Below, one piece after another: positions 8,583 through 17,643 of a DNA stretch of 64,000 nt. The translations under genes were made by a program, and so were the position numbers. The notes beneath the pieces were generated by a model. It worked only from the letters and a program-made list of their open reading frames with translations. It searched no databases and was not told where the DNA came from. This DNA comes from Octadecabacter arcticus 238 (GTDB taxonomy: Bacteria; Pseudomonadota; Alphaproteobacteria; Rhodobacterales; Rhodobacteraceae): NCBI RefSeq assembly GCF_000155735.2, contig NC_020908.1, positions 3,787,001 to 3,851,000 of the forward strand, read 5' to 3'. How positions within the stretch are numbered: the stretch's first letter is position 1; each line of letters begins with the position of its first letter.

Positions 8583-10091
8583 ATGTTTGAGTCACTATCA
8601 GATCGCCTGTCAGGTGTATTCGATCGCCTCACCAAACAGGGCGCGCTGTCTGAGGACGACGTTAAGACAGCGCTGCGCGAAGTTCGCATTGCGCTGCTTG
8701 AGGCGGATGTATCCCTTCCCGTCGCGCGCGATTTAATCAAAGCGGTGCAGGAAAAGGCGTCCGGCCAGTCTGTAACCAAATCCGTCACGCCCGGCCAGCA
8801 AGTCGTCAAGATTGTGCACGACGAGTTGGTCCATGTCCTGCAAGGCGACGGCGACCCCGGTGCACTGAAAATCGACAACCCGCCCGCGCCGATCCTGATG
8901 GTCGGCCTGCAGGGCTCCGGTAAGACAACAACCACCGCCAAACTGGCGAAACGTCTGAAAGATCGTGAGGGCAAGAAGGTCCTTATGGCGTCGCTTGACG
9001 TGAACCGCCCTGCCGCGATGGAACAGCTGCAAATCCTTGGCGCGCAGATCGGCGTCGATACGCTGCCGATCGTCAAAGGCGAAGACCCTGTTCAGATCGC
9101 CAAGCGCGCCAAAACAGCTGCGGCGATGGGCGGCTATGATGTCTATATCCTCGACACGGCTGGACGTTTGCACATTGATGCCGAACTCATCGCGCAGGCC
9201 GCTGCCGTGCGCGATGTTGCGCAGCCGCGCGAAACGCTGCTGGTGGTGGATGGTCTGACTGGCCAAGACGCCGTCAACGTCGCGACAGAGTTTGACGACA
9301 AAATCGGTGTGACCGGCGTGGTCCTGACCCGAATGGACGGCGATGGTCGCGGTGGTGCCGCCCTGTCGATGCGGGCCGTCACTGGCAAACCGATACGTTT
9401 CGTCGGTCTTGGCGAAAAGTTGGACGCGATTGAAGAATTCCACGCCGAACGCGTCGCGGGCCGTATCCTTGGCATGGGCGACATCGTATCGCTGGTGGAA
9501 AAGGCGCAACAAACGATTGAGGCCGACCAAGCCGAACGCATGATGAAACGGTTCCAGAAGGGCCGCTTCAACATGAACGATATGCGCATGCAGCTCGACC
9601 AGATGCTTAAGATGGGTGGCATGGAAGGCATGATGGGCATGATGCCCGGCATGAAGAAGGCCGCAAAACAGGTCGAAGAATCTGGCATGGACGACAGCGT
9701 CCTGAAACGCCAGATCGCCCTGATCAATTCAATGACCAAGACAGAACGCGCCAACCCGCAGCTGTTGCAGGCCAGCCGCAAGAAACGCATCGCTGCCGGT
9801 TCCGGCCTTGAGGTGCGCGAACTCAACCAACTGATCAAAATGCACCGCCAGATGGCGGACATGATGAAAAAGATGGGCAAAGGCGGCATGCTGAAACAGG
9901 CTATGAAAGGCATGTTTGGCAAAGGCGGCGCACCGGATATGAACGATCCAGCGGCGATGGAAGCGGCGGCAAAACAGCTCGGCTCGATGCCAAGCGGCGG
10001 CGCGAACCCGTTCGGCGGTGGTGCAAATCCGTTTGGTGGCGGCGGTGCGGCCCTGCCCCCCGGTCTGTCGGGCTTTGGTAAAAAGAAATGA
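8583..10091 (+). CDS. ffh: signal recognition particle protein Ffh (SRP54)
   Basis: The 502-residue GTPase binds signal sequences of nascent membrane proteins and docks at FtsY. The N and G domains (about 1-295) show GLQGSGKTTTTAKLA, DTAGRLHID and TRMDGDGRGGAA. The methionine-rich M domain (about 320-440) has GRFNMNDMRMQLDQMLKMGG. The tail is rich in Gly and Met and ends in GFGKKK. It heads a run of overlapping genes leading to rpsP, and its stop overlaps the next ATG by four bases. Confidence 0.97.
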   Translation: MFESLSDRLSGVFDRLTKQGALSEDDVKTALREVRIALLEADVSLPVARDLIKAVQEKASGQSVTKSVTPGQQVVKIVHDELVHVLQGDGDPGALKIDNPPAPILMVGLQGSGKTTTTAKLAKRLKDREGKKVLMASLDVNRPAAMEQLQILGAQIGVDTLPIVKGEDPVQIAKRAKTAAAMGGYDVYILDTAGRLHIDAELIAQAAAVRDVAQPRETLLVVDGLTGQDAVNVATEFDDKIGVTGVVLTRMDGDGRGGAALSMRAVTGKPIRFVGLGEKLDAIEEFHAERVAGRILGMGDIVSLVEKAQQTIEADQAERMMKRFQKGRFNMNDMRMQLDQMLKMGGMEGMMGMMPGMKKAAKQVEESGMDDSVLKRQIALINSMTKTERANPQLLQASRKKRIAAGSGLEVRELNQLIKMHRQMADMMKKMGKGGMLKQAMKGMFGKGGAPDMNDPAAMEAAAKQLGSMPSGGANPFGGGANPFGGGGAALPPGLSGFGKKK

Positions 10092-10420
10092 TCACCTGCA
10101 CCGTCAGATACGAGATCGATCCAGATCAGCTTGGGGCCTTTGAGGTCTATGCGAAAGCGTGGCTGCACCTTGTTGCGAAATTGGGCGGGGTCCATCACGG
10201 CTACCACCTGCCCCATGAAGGCCCTAACGACATCGCCTATTGCCACTTTTCGTTCCTGTCCCTTGCTGACTATGAAGCGTACCGCGAAAAAATGCGCGCC
10301 GACCCGGAGTGTTTGCGCGCCTATGCCCATGCACAGGCAACCAAATGCATCCGCCGCTATGACCGCTCTTTCACCAAGCCGCTGTTTGTTGGCGCCAGTG
10401 TGGATGAGTTGGGCCTATGA
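10088..10420 (+). CDS. NIPSNAP-family protein
   Basis: The 110-residue protein fits the NIPSNAP ferredoxin-like fold: an early YEIDPDQLGAFEVYAKAW helix, the HHGYHLP turn and YCHFSFLSLADYEAYREKM. No enzymatic activity is established for the bacterial members. It overlaps ffh at the start (ATGA) and the decayed GNAT gene at its end (ATGA), so it belongs to the ffh transcript. Confidence 0.8.
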   Translation: MITCTVRYEIDPDQLGAFEVYAKAWLHLVAKLGGVHHGYHLPHEGPNDIAYCHFSFLSLADYEAYREKMRADPECLRAYAHAQATKCIRRYDRSFTKPLFVGASVDELGL

Positions 10421-10587
10421 CCCTGATCGCCACCATCCCCACGTTGCAGACCGAGCGTCTGGTGCTGCGCGTGTCGGACGTGTCGGACGTGGAACACTAC
10501 ATCGCCAACGCGCCGGGTGCTGAGTCCCATTCGGACGGCGGCCCGTTGGTGAACATCTGGCGCCATCACAAAGGAGCGCTCACATGA
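10417..10587 (+). pseudogene. GNAT acetyltransferase remnant with internal in-frame deletion
   Basis: The open frame encodes 56 residues. The first 28 (IPTLQTERLVLRVSDVSD) match the N-terminal strand of RimJ/RimL-type acetyltransferases. The last dozen ([12 protein letters not shown]) look like the C-terminus of the same family. The 120 or so residues holding the acetyl-CoA site are missing. Both ends keep ATGA overlaps with the neighbouring genes, so an internal in-frame deletion is more likely than truncation. No activity is expected, but translation through it would still couple its neighbours. Confidence 0.65.
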
Positions 10588-10910
10588 GTGACGCACCAAA
10601 CATGCGTGCCAGTGGTGACACGACCCGCGCTGCGGACCTCCTCAAAGAACATCGTGAAAGCATTGATCGCCTTGATGCTATTCTGGTTTACTCGCTCGGT
10701 GAGCGGTTCAAGCACACGCAGGCTGTGGGGAAACTCAAAGCCAGCCACGACCTTCCCCCGTCCGATCCCTCGCGCGAAGCCGCGCAGATCGCACGGCTAG
10801 AAGATTTGGCAAAGCAGGCCGATCTGGACCCTGCTTTCGCCAAGAAGTTTCTCAACTTCATCATCGCTGAAGTCATTCAGCATCATCAATCGCATCAATC
10901 CAAACCTTAG
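10584..10910 (+). CDS. chorismate mutase (AroQ type)
   Basis: The 108-residue all-helical protein matches monofunctional chorismate mutase, which converts chorismate to prephenate for Phe and Tyr synthesis. The N-terminal helix has [23 protein letters not shown], shown in part as [19 protein letters not shown], with the active-site Arg and Lys pattern continuing in [10 protein letters not shown]. The distant [14 protein letters not shown] closes the domain. It overlaps the GNAT remnant by four bases and precedes rpsP by 44 bases. Confidence 0.88.
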   Translation: MSDAPNMRASGDTTRAADLLKEHRESIDRLDAILVYSLGERFKHTQAVGKLKASHDLPPSDPSREAAQIARLEDLAKQADLDPAFAKKFLNFIIAEVIQHHQSHQSKP

Positions 10911-10954
10911 CGCACCATTGGTGCAACAAGACAAACCCTGAAGGAATTAATATC

Positions 10955-11452
10955 ATGGCTATGAAAATTCGCCTCGCACGTGGTGGCTCCAAGAAGCGCC
11001 CGTTTTACCGTATCGTTGCTGCTGACTCGCGTATGCCACGTGATGGTCGCTACATTGAAAAGCTCGGCACATATAACCCGCTGCTGGCCAAAGACGACGA
11101 AACACGCGTCACAATGGACATGGAACGTGTGAACTACTGGTTGGGTGAAGGCGCACAGCCAACAGACCGTATTTCTCGTTTCCTCGAAGCGGCTGGCGTC
11201 ATCGAAAAGAAAGAGCGCGCCAACATGAAAAAAGGCGAGCCAGGCAAAAAAGCCGCCGCCCGTGTTGACGAAAAAGCCGCTAAAGTGGTCGCAGCAGCAG
11301 AAGCCGCAACCGCAGCAGAGGAAGCCGAAAAAGAGGCAGCAGCAGCCGCTAAGATCGCAGCCGCAGAAGCCGCAGCAGCACCTGCTGTTGAAGAAGCTCC
11401 TGTCGCGGACGACGCACCTGCCGAAGACGCAACAGCCGAAAAAGCTGAATAA
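10955..11452 (+). CDS. rpsP: 30S ribosomal protein S16 with Ala/Glu-rich C-terminal extension
   Basis: Residues 1-80 are a standard S16 ([46 protein letters not shown]). The remaining 80 or so residues are a low-complexity Ala, Glu and Lys tail ([20 protein letters not shown]) that should be helical and acidic. Such tails are common on S16 in alphaproteobacteria. A strong terminator lies directly downstream, so rimM-trmD need readthrough or their own promoter. Confidence 0.96.
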   Translation: MAMKIRLARGGSKKRPFYRIVAADSRMPRDGRYIEKLGTYNPLLAKDDETRVTMDMERVNYWLGEGAQPTDRISRFLEAAGVIEKKERANMKKGEPGKKAAARVDEKAAKVVAAAEAATAAEEAEKEAAAAAKIAAAEAAAAPAVEEAPVADDAPAEDATAEKAE

Positions 11453-11461
11453 TAAGCCAAC

Positions 11462-11493
11462 AAGGCGGGGCAGCGTGTTTGCCCCGCCTTTAT
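11462..11493 (+). terminator. terminator or attenuator after rpsP
   Basis: AAGGCGGGGCA and TGCCCCGCCTT form an 11-base-pair stem around GCGTGTT, followed by only a short T stretch (TTTAT). Partial readthrough into rimM is plausible. Confidence 0.75.
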
Positions 11494-11533
11494 ATGCCCA
11501 CCCCTCTCTCATCTCGCCCCCACCGACGCAGGA

Positions 11534-12085
11534 ATGCCCATGTCAGATGATCGTATTGTTGTTGGAACACTCGCCGGATCCTTTGGGGTCAATGGTGACG
11601 TGCGCCTGAAATCCTTCTGCGCCGACCCCGAAGCGCTGGCGGATTACACTCCGCTGACCCGCGCTGACGGCAGCGAGATCACGACCATTGTGATCAAAGG
11701 CCAAACCAAAGGCTCGCTCATTGCGCGGGTCGACGGAATCACCACCAAAGAAGAAGCCGACGGGCTGCGCGGCATGGAGCTTTATGCGCGGCGCGATCAA
11801 TTGCCGTCGCTTCCCGACGATGAATATTACCACGCCGACCTTGTGGGTTTAATGACCTATGACACCGGCGGCGCCAAGTTGGGCCGCGTCAAAGCGGTGC
11901 AGACCAATGGCGCCGATGACCTGTTGGAAATCATCAGCCCGTCCGACAAAGACACTGTGCTTGTGCCATTCACCAAGGTCATCGTTCCAACTGTAGACCT
12001 TGCATCTGGTCGCATCGTTCTGGACCCACCGCGCGGGTTGTTCGCGGACGAGGCCGACACACAAGACACACCAGCGGCTGACTGA
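11534..12085 (+). CDS. rimM: 16S rRNA processing protein RimM
   Basis: The 183-residue RimM matures the 3' domain of 16S rRNA and contacts S19. The N-terminal barrel has [19 protein letters not shown]. The PRC-barrel domain (about 95-170) shows YYHADLVGL and [20 protein letters not shown]. The start may be ATG 11534 or 11540. It keeps the usual order rpsP-rimM-trmD, broken only by a decayed gene between rimM and trmD. Confidence 0.95.
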   Translation: MPMSDDRIVVGTLAGSFGVNGDVRLKSFCADPEALADYTPLTRADGSEITTIVIKGQTKGSLIARVDGITTKEEADGLRGMELYARRDQLPSLPDDEYYHADLVGLMTYDTGGAKLGRVKAVQTNGADDLLEIISPSDKDTVLVPFTKVIVPTVDLASGRIVLDPPRGLFADEADTQDTPAAD

Positions 12086-12101
12086 TGCGTCGTTTTATCT
12101 G

Positions 12102-12901
12102 ATGCCGGGACGCCGCGTTATCGTCCACGCTGGCTTTCACAAGACCGCAACGACGTCGGCACAGAAATTTCTGCGCGCCAATGGCAAAAACATCTGGCCG
12201 CGCTGTTCACTGGTTTTGCCAGGCAAATTGCGCAAGGGTGCGGCGCTTATGGCGGTTCGGTATTCGCGCTACGGCAAACCCGCGCTGCTTGATGCGTTCG
12301 GCGAAGACCTGCACGGGACGCTGTCAAAGATAGATCAGAACAGCAGCCGCAAAGTCCTAATTTCGGACGAAAACATTGCAGGTCGGATGCCCGGTCGGGA
12401 TGGTCAGTTAAGCTACAACGCCACCCCCGCACTCATGGCGCGGGCTGAGGAGGTAATCTGCGATGTCTTTGGCACGGAATCCGGTGTCGTCTTTTATTTA
12501 CCACCCGCGATCCAGACTCGTGGCTCAAATCGACCTACAAACACAACCTGCGCACGTCACGCCTGACGATGGACGAGGCCACGTACACGGCCACCTACGC
12601 ACCCGCCGCCGATCTTGCAGGCGTCGCAAAGGCCGTGGCCGACGCGGTCACTGGCACCGTTCACACAGTCGATCTTCTTGATCTGACGGGACCAAATGGC
12701 CCTGCGCAGCCGTTAATCGACCTGATCGAATTGCCAGACTACCGACGACGCAAACTCGTCCCGCACCCTGTGGAAAACGCAGGACCGGACGATGGGCTTA
12801 TGGATGACCTTCTTGCGCTCAACCGATCAAACCTATCCGATGGCAACCTGAACGCAGCGAAGGCAGACTTGCTTGGAAAGGCACAAAACGATGACGGATA
12901 A
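12102..12901 (+). pseudogene. sulfotransferase-like gene with a single-base frameshift
   Basis: Two frames together give one protein of about 265 residues. Frame one runs from MPGRRVIVHAGFHKTATTSA, a PAPS 5'-phosphate loop of the sulfotransferase type, to GVVFYL. The other frame continues TTRDPDSWLKSTYKHNLRTS to the TAA at 12901. One base is missing in the T run near 12498-12499; adding it restores the expected LTTRDPDSW motif. The gene sits between rimM and trmD and overlaps the trmD start by 11 bases, so the lesion could alter ribosome flow into trmD. A sequencing error cannot be excluded. Confidence 0.75.
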
Positions 12902-13718
12902 ACCCGACGTTCCCCCAATCAAAGACCCAAAAAAGCAACCCAGCCGATCCATCGGACGCAAATCTGTGCAGGTCAGCGCACAGCCGCAAGAACTGATCAG
13001 CGACAGGGTCACATTGGCGCATGCTTGGACGGCGCAAGTCATCACCCTTTTTCCGGACGCATTTCCCGGATTGCTGGGCGAAAGTCTGACTGGAAAGGCG
13101 CTGAAAGACGGAATTTGGCAGCTACAAACCACCGACCTGCGCCGGTTCGGAGAGGGGAAACATCGCAACGTCGATGACACGCCTGCGGGCGGGGGCGCGG
13201 GCATGGTTTTACGGGCCGATGTCTTGGGTAATGCCATTGCCGACACCCGCCGCCGCGCCAAAGGGCGGATGCCGCTGATCTACCTGTCGCCGCGCGGGAT
13301 GCCCTTTACGCAGGCTATGGCGCAACAGTTTGCGGCGCAAGACGGTGTAACGTTGCTGTGCGGCCGGTTTGAGGGCGTGGATGAACGCGTTCTGGAGCAT
13401 TTCGAGGTCATGGAAGTGTCGATGGGGGATTACGTCCTGACCGGTGGCGAATTGCCCGCGATGACACTGATCGACGCCTGCGTGCGCCTGCTGCCCGGTG
13501 TGCTGGGCAACGCGGATTCCGCAGTAGAGGAAAGCCATTCCAACGGGTTGCTGGAACATCCGCAATACACGCGACCCGCCGAATGGGAAGGCCGCGTGAT
13601 ACCGCCGGTGCTGACGTCTGGGGATCACAAGAAAGTCGCGCAATGGCGCCGCGAGATGAGTGAGAAGCTGACGCAGGATCGGCGGCCAGATTTGTGGGCG
13701 AAAAAGACAGACGAATGA
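12891..13718 (+). CDS. trmD: tRNA (guanine-N1)-methyltransferase TrmD
   Basis: The 275-residue SPOUT enzyme methylates G37 of tRNAs that read CNN codons and prevents frameshifts. The knot and active-site segments are clear: DDTPAGGGAGMVLRADV, YLSPRGMPFTQ, LLCGRFEGVDERV, GDYVLTGGELPAM and the C-terminal EESHSNGLLEHPQYTRP. About 45 extra N-terminal residues precede the fold (AWTAQVITLFPDAFPG). The start at 12891 (MTDKPDVPP) is preferred to 12873. An IS30 element begins 15 bases after the stop, cutting it off from rplS. Confidence 0.96.
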   Translation: MTDKPDVPPIKDPKKQPSRSIGRKSVQVSAQPQELISDRVTLAHAWTAQVITLFPDAFPGLLGESLTGKALKDGIWQLQTTDLRRFGEGKHRNVDDTPAGGGAGMVLRADVLGNAIADTRRRAKGRMPLIYLSPRGMPFTQAMAQQFAAQDGVTLLCGRFEGVDERVLEHFEVMEVSMGDYVLTGGELPAMTLIDACVRLLPGVLGNADSAVEESHSNGLLEHPQYTRPAEWEGRVIPPVLTSGDHKKVAQWRREMSEKLTQDRRPDLWAKKTDE

Positions 13719-13736
13719 CGGCTAAGCGAGGTGATC

Positions 13737-14919
13737 TCAACCGGTCAACGCAACACATGCATTGAAACGCTCTGAGGGGTTTCGTATCCCAGCGTCATTC
13801 GTTGTCGTTCGTTGAGCTGTCTTGCGACGGCGCTCAGCTTTGCTTGACTGTGTATCGACAGATCTGTGCCCTTTGGAAAGTACTGTCACAGCAGGCGCTT
13901 TGTGTTTTCGTTTGAACCACGTTGCCATGGGCTGTGAGGCTCGCACAAATAGACGTCAATTTTGGTGGCCAAGGTGAACTTCTTGTGCCCAGCCATCTCC
14001 GTCCCGCGATCCCATGTCAGCGACTTATAAAGCTCTTTGGGCAACTTACGTGACTGCTTGATCAACGCTGTGACTGTCTTTGTTGCCAACCTTTGCCAGC
14101 ATCACGTAACGCGTGCTTCGCTCGACCAAAGTGGCGATAAAACTGTTTCCAGAGCCCGCTATCAAGTCTCCCTCCCAGTGCCCTGGTACAGCTCGATCTT
14201 CTAATTCTGCCGGTCTATCACGGATGGATACCGCATCATTGAAGCGGCCAACGCCGCTGCGCTTCATGGTCGCGTGACGAGACCGACGAATGGCTCGGGT
14301 TGCCCTCAGATGTGCTAGCAATTCCTTCTTAAGTGCGCCGCGTGTCTGGATAAACAGGCTTCTATAGATCGTCTCGTGCGAGATCCGCTTGTCTTCATCA
14401 TCAGGATGTTCACGCATCAGCCAGCCTGCGATTTGTTGCGGGGACCACTTACGGATCAGCTTGGCTGATATTGCCCCCTCTCACACATGCAAGCATGCGT
14501 TGCCGGGCAGTGGGCAGAGATAGACAGCCTGCCAGCTTACAGGGTTTGGGTCGGTGAGAACGGTCACACGCCGCCGTATCTGATGCTGCCGCACGATATT
14601 CTTTGACGCCTCCATTACGCCTGACTTCGCGGCCGATTGTAGACGTCGATCGCTTTAAGCTTCGCGCAATTGATCACAAGGACACCTGCGCCCGCAAGCC
14701 CCTCGATATCTCTTCTCGATCAGCCAGGGTCAGAGCAAGGCGCGATCTTATGCGCTCCAGTGGACGAATGCCGCCAGTGCGGGCAAGAAGGGGATAAATC
14801 GACGATGATCCGCGATCAAAGCCCCGCCTAATCGAGCTCATCGACTCTCCCCGTTGCCACCGATCCCAAATCTCCGACTTCTGCTTATCCGTGAAAAATA
14901 CGCGGCGACGATACTTCAT
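13737..14919 (-). pseudogene. IS30-family transposase, multiply frameshifted
   Basis: Fragments in different frames together cover an IS30 transposase. The N-terminal helix-turn-helix region is at 14674-14919 (MKYRRRVFFTDKQKSEIWDR). The middle part at 14046-14417 has SHETIYRSLFIQTRGALKKE and the first catalytic Asp in PGHWEGDL. The second Asp and third acidic residue are at 13886-14089 (LTWDRGTEMAGH, WQRGSNENT). The C-terminus ends in ERFNACVALTG. The reading frame changes at least three times, so no full transposase can be made. Confidence 0.85.
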
Positions 14920-15091
14920 GTTGATAACTCCATCTCTTCCTAAAGATTAAAGTGTGGCTCTTCTCCGCTTTGTTGAGTTATTCTAGGATTTCAAATAGAA
15001 CATATACTCCCGCGCCTGAATTGACCTGAGGTTTTCCCCTCAAATCACTTTGTATTCCTTGAGCGATATGACGCGGAAGTTGTCGGTGACG

Positions 15092-16179
15092 GCTTGGATT
15101 CAAACATCAAGTGCAACGGTTGATTTGAAGGCCGCGATTTCGTCGGCCATGGCTTCAGCGGGTGTTCTCCAACCGAGAGTTTTTCTCGGGCGGTTGTTCA
15201 TCAGGTTTGCAACGTCGTTCAGCCATGTTTGGCTTGCACCGTTCAGGTCAGTTCCTTTGGGCATGTACTGACGCAGCAGTCCGTTGGTGTTCTCGTTGCT
15301 GCCACGCTGCCAAGGCGCATGCGGATCGCAGAACCAGATATCGATCTTCAACCGTCTGGCGAGTTCGGGGTGGCAGGCCATTTCGGAGCCGCGGTCGTAG
15401 GTCATGCTCTTGCGCAAAGCAGCGGGTAGTCGTCTCATCTGGCGGGTGAAGCTGTCGAGCGCGGCCTCGGCCCCATTGCCGTCCATTTTGCAAAGAATGA
15501 CAAAGCGTGTCTTGCGCTCGACCAAGGTCCCCACTGACGAGCGATTGAATGCGCCCTTGATGAGGTCGCCCTCCCAATGGCCTGGTACCAGTCGCGCTTC
15601 GATCTCTTCAGGGCAATTGATAATGCGCAATGATTCCGGGACCATAGCACTGCCCGCCGCTGTCCTGCGCTTGAGCCCACGCTTAGGCTTCGCTTGACGC
15701 AACGCCTCGATCATCGCCGCCTTCAGCCCACCACGTGGCTGCGCGTAAATCGCGGCATAGATGGTCTCATGGCTTACATGGGCGGATGGATCATCAGGCT
15801 TCATGAGACGCAGTCTCTGCGCAATCTGCTCAGGCGACCAGTGCAGATGTACGAGCTTGCCATGAACAAAACGATAAAGATCGCTCCCCTCCACAAGCTT
15901 GCGCTCGCGGCGGCAGCGCGCACGCCGGGCATCATAGGCCTGCCGCGCCGCTTGCGGGCAATAGCTGCCGTCTTCCTGCCGACCTCGCGCCAGCTCACGG
16001 CAGATCGTGCTCGCCGGGCGATGCAAAAGCTGGCCGATCAACCGCTGACTGCTGCCCCTATTATGCTCGGCTAATATCACGCCACGGTCCTCGCTGCTGA
16101 GGTGCTTGCTTCGTATGTCCATCACAACATCCTATGCCCAAAGGGCTCTGAGTGTTGCATTTGAAACTTGAGCCTAAGC
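15092..16179 (-). mobile_element. IS30-family element, intact, nested in IS630 copy 1
   Basis: Imperfect 26-base terminal repeats share the pattern GCTT.G..TCAA...TCAA.TGCAAC. By comparison with the uninterrupted IS630 copy 2, a 2-base duplication (GG) was made at the target, normal for IS30. It is 1088 bases long with one transposase gene whose stop codon lies inside the end repeat. Confidence 0.9.
15100..16125 (-). CDS. IS30-family transposase (intact)
   Basis: This 341-residue transposase differs from the outer IS30 copy. The N-terminal helix-turn-helix (LSSEDRGVILAEHNRGSS) is followed by the zinc-rich-like basic region and a DDE core. The catalytic residues are Asp in VPGHWEGDLIKG, Asp in MTYDRGSEMA and Glu in WQRGSNENTNGLL. 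The C-terminus has the usual NNRPRKTLGWRTPAEAM. No frameshift or stop is present, so it could be active. The start may be ATG 16125 or 16122. Confidence 0.93.
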   Translation of the reverse strand: MMDIRSKHLSSEDRGVILAEHNRGSSQRLIGQLLHRPASTICRELARGRQEDGSYCPQAARQAYDARRARCRRERKLVEGSDLYRFVHGKLVHLHWSPEQIAQRLRLMKPDDPSAHVSHETIYAAIYAQPRGGLKAAMIEALRQAKPKRGLKRRTAAGSAMVPESLRIINCPEEIEARLVPGHWEGDLIKGAFNRSSVGTLVERKTRFVILCKMDGNGAEAALDSFTRQMRRLPAALRKSMTYDRGSEMACHPELARRLKIDIWFCDPHAPWQRGSNENTNGLLRQYMPKGTDLNGASQTWLNDVANLMNNRPRKTLGWRTPAEAMADEIAAFKSTVALDV

Positions 16180-16192
16180 GGTGTCGCGGAAC

Positions 16193-17630
16193 GGGAATGT
16201 CCCGAAGAATGTTGAAATTTTAATTTAGGGTGGCGTTGCTTCCCCTGAGCCGTAGGCTCTGGGTGTTTAATCGCAAAAGGAAGCAACACCATGAAGAAGA
16301 CTATCACAGCAAGCGCTGGACTTGCCAGCGCGTCGAATGTTCATCAACTCGTGGAAACAGCCTGGGACAAAGTTGGCGAGAGCTTCGAGCAGTTCTGCCT
16401 GACGGCGGGCGTCGCCAGTCTGGTTCAGATGTTTGGTGAGGACGCAGATACGCTGGCGGGTGGCCGATACGAGCATTGCACTGACAAGCCTGGCCACAGA
16501 TGGGGCACCGCGAAAGGTCAGGTTGGGTTCCATGGTGGGAAGATTGAGCTGGAGCGCGCCCGTGTGCGCGATAAAGTGACCGGTAAAGAGATTGTCCTGC
16601 CGAGCTGGGAAGAGGCCTCCTCGGGTGGCTTCCTTGAACAATGGGCAATGAGCCTAATGTTGATGAATGTTTCCACCCGTAAGTATGACCGAGCTGTACG
16701 GCTGCCCGAAGCGAAGGTGCCTAATAAGGCAGGGAGCGGGCTGTCCAGGTCAGCAGTTTCGCGTCGCTTCAAAGCACTCACCCAAGCGCGCCTGGATGAG
16801 TGGATGTCATCTGATCTATCGGAGCTTGACCTTGTAGCGATCCAGATCGACGGGCTGCATTTGGACGATCATTTGTTGGTGCTTGCGGCCGTGGGTGTGG
16901 AGGTTTCAGGCGAAAAGCACCCTCTGGGCGTCATTGAAGGGGCGACCGAGAACGCCGCGACGGTTCAGGCGCTTTTGGACAATCTGATAGAGCGTGGGCT
17001 CGATCCAGCGGGCTGCTATTTGTTCATCGTAGATGGGGCTAAGGCACTGACCAAGGCAATTCGGCGCACATTTGGTGCCGATATTCCCATCCAAAGATGC
17101 CAGATACACAAGGCCCGCAACATAACTGACAGGCTTCCTCCAAAGCTGCACGCCTCCGTACGCCGCGCGCTGAAGCAAGCATGGGAGCTTGATGATGCCG
17201 ACAAAGCCGAGCGGTTGATGCGGAATCTTGCCCAGCGACTAGAGCTTGAGGCTCCGGACGTTTCAAAGTCGATCCTTGAGGGCCTAGACGAAATTCTAAC
17301 TGTTGTTAGGTTGGGGCTACCTGTGGAATTGAGACGCTCATTGGCCAGCACCAACATCATTGAATCTATGAACAGCGTGATCCGACAGGTCTGTCGAAAC
17401 GTCAAACGCTGGCGCGATGCAAAAATGGCGCTGCGCTGGACAGGGGCTGGTATGCTGGAAGCCGCGAAAGGCTTCCGCCGCCTAAAGGCCTACAAGCAAC
17501 TCCCCATTCTCAAGCAAGCTTTGCTAGATCATCGCAATACCGTAACGCTTGACCAAATCAAGGACGTCGCCTAACCATCAATCAAGCAGCGCCACTCGCC
17601 CGATTTTCAACATCGTACGGGACATCCCCT
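16193..17630 (+). mobile_element. IS256-family element nested in IS630 copy 1
   Basis: Terminal repeats GGGAATGTCCCG (left) and, complemented, AGGGGATGTCCCG (right) bound 1438 bases. The 8-base duplication CGCGGAAC occurs at 16185-16192 and 17631-17638 and only once in the uninterrupted IS630 copy 2. This fixes both the boundaries and the insertion event. Confidence 0.93.
16291..17574 (+). CDS. IS256-family (Mutator-type) transposase
   Basis: The 427-residue transposase has the DDE triad of the Mutator group: Asp in VAIQIDGLHL, Asp in FIVDGAKAL and Glu in ASTNIIESMNSVIRQ. The C-x2-H motif in QRCQIHKARNI, typical of this family, lies between the second Asp and the Glu. The N-terminal half is helical with a zinc-free DNA-binding region. 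The gene is intact and starts about 98 bases inside the left end. Confidence 0.95.
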   Translation: MKKTITASAGLASASNVHQLVETAWDKVGESFEQFCLTAGVASLVQMFGEDADTLAGGRYEHCTDKPGHRWGTAKGQVGFHGGKIELERARVRDKVTGKEIVLPSWEEASSGGFLEQWAMSLMLMNVSTRKYDRAVRLPEAKVPNKAGSGLSRSAVSRRFKALTQARLDEWMSSDLSELDLVAIQIDGLHLDDHLLVLAAVGVEVSGEKHPLGVIEGATENAATVQALLDNLIERGLDPAGCYLFIVDGAKALTKAIRRTFGADIPIQRCQIHKARNITDRLPPKLHASVRRALKQAWELDDADKAERLMRNLAQRLELEAPDVSKSILEGLDEILTVVRLGLPVELRRSLASTNIIESMNSVIRQVCRNVKRWRDAKMALRWTGAGMLEAAKGFRRLKAYKQLPILKQALLDHRNTVTLDQIKDVA

Positions 17631-17643
17631 CGCGGAACTCTGG

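Noticed and set aside
9143..10330. A 395-codon open frame on the minus strand opposite ffh
   Set aside because: It is the complement of a Met- and Gly-rich coding region in high-GC DNA. The product is a low-complexity shadow without a domain or ribosome site.
10955..11452. Ala/Glu tail of S16 as a separate fused domain
   Set aside because: It is low complexity and such tails are common on alphaproteobacterial S16; no defined fold is visible.
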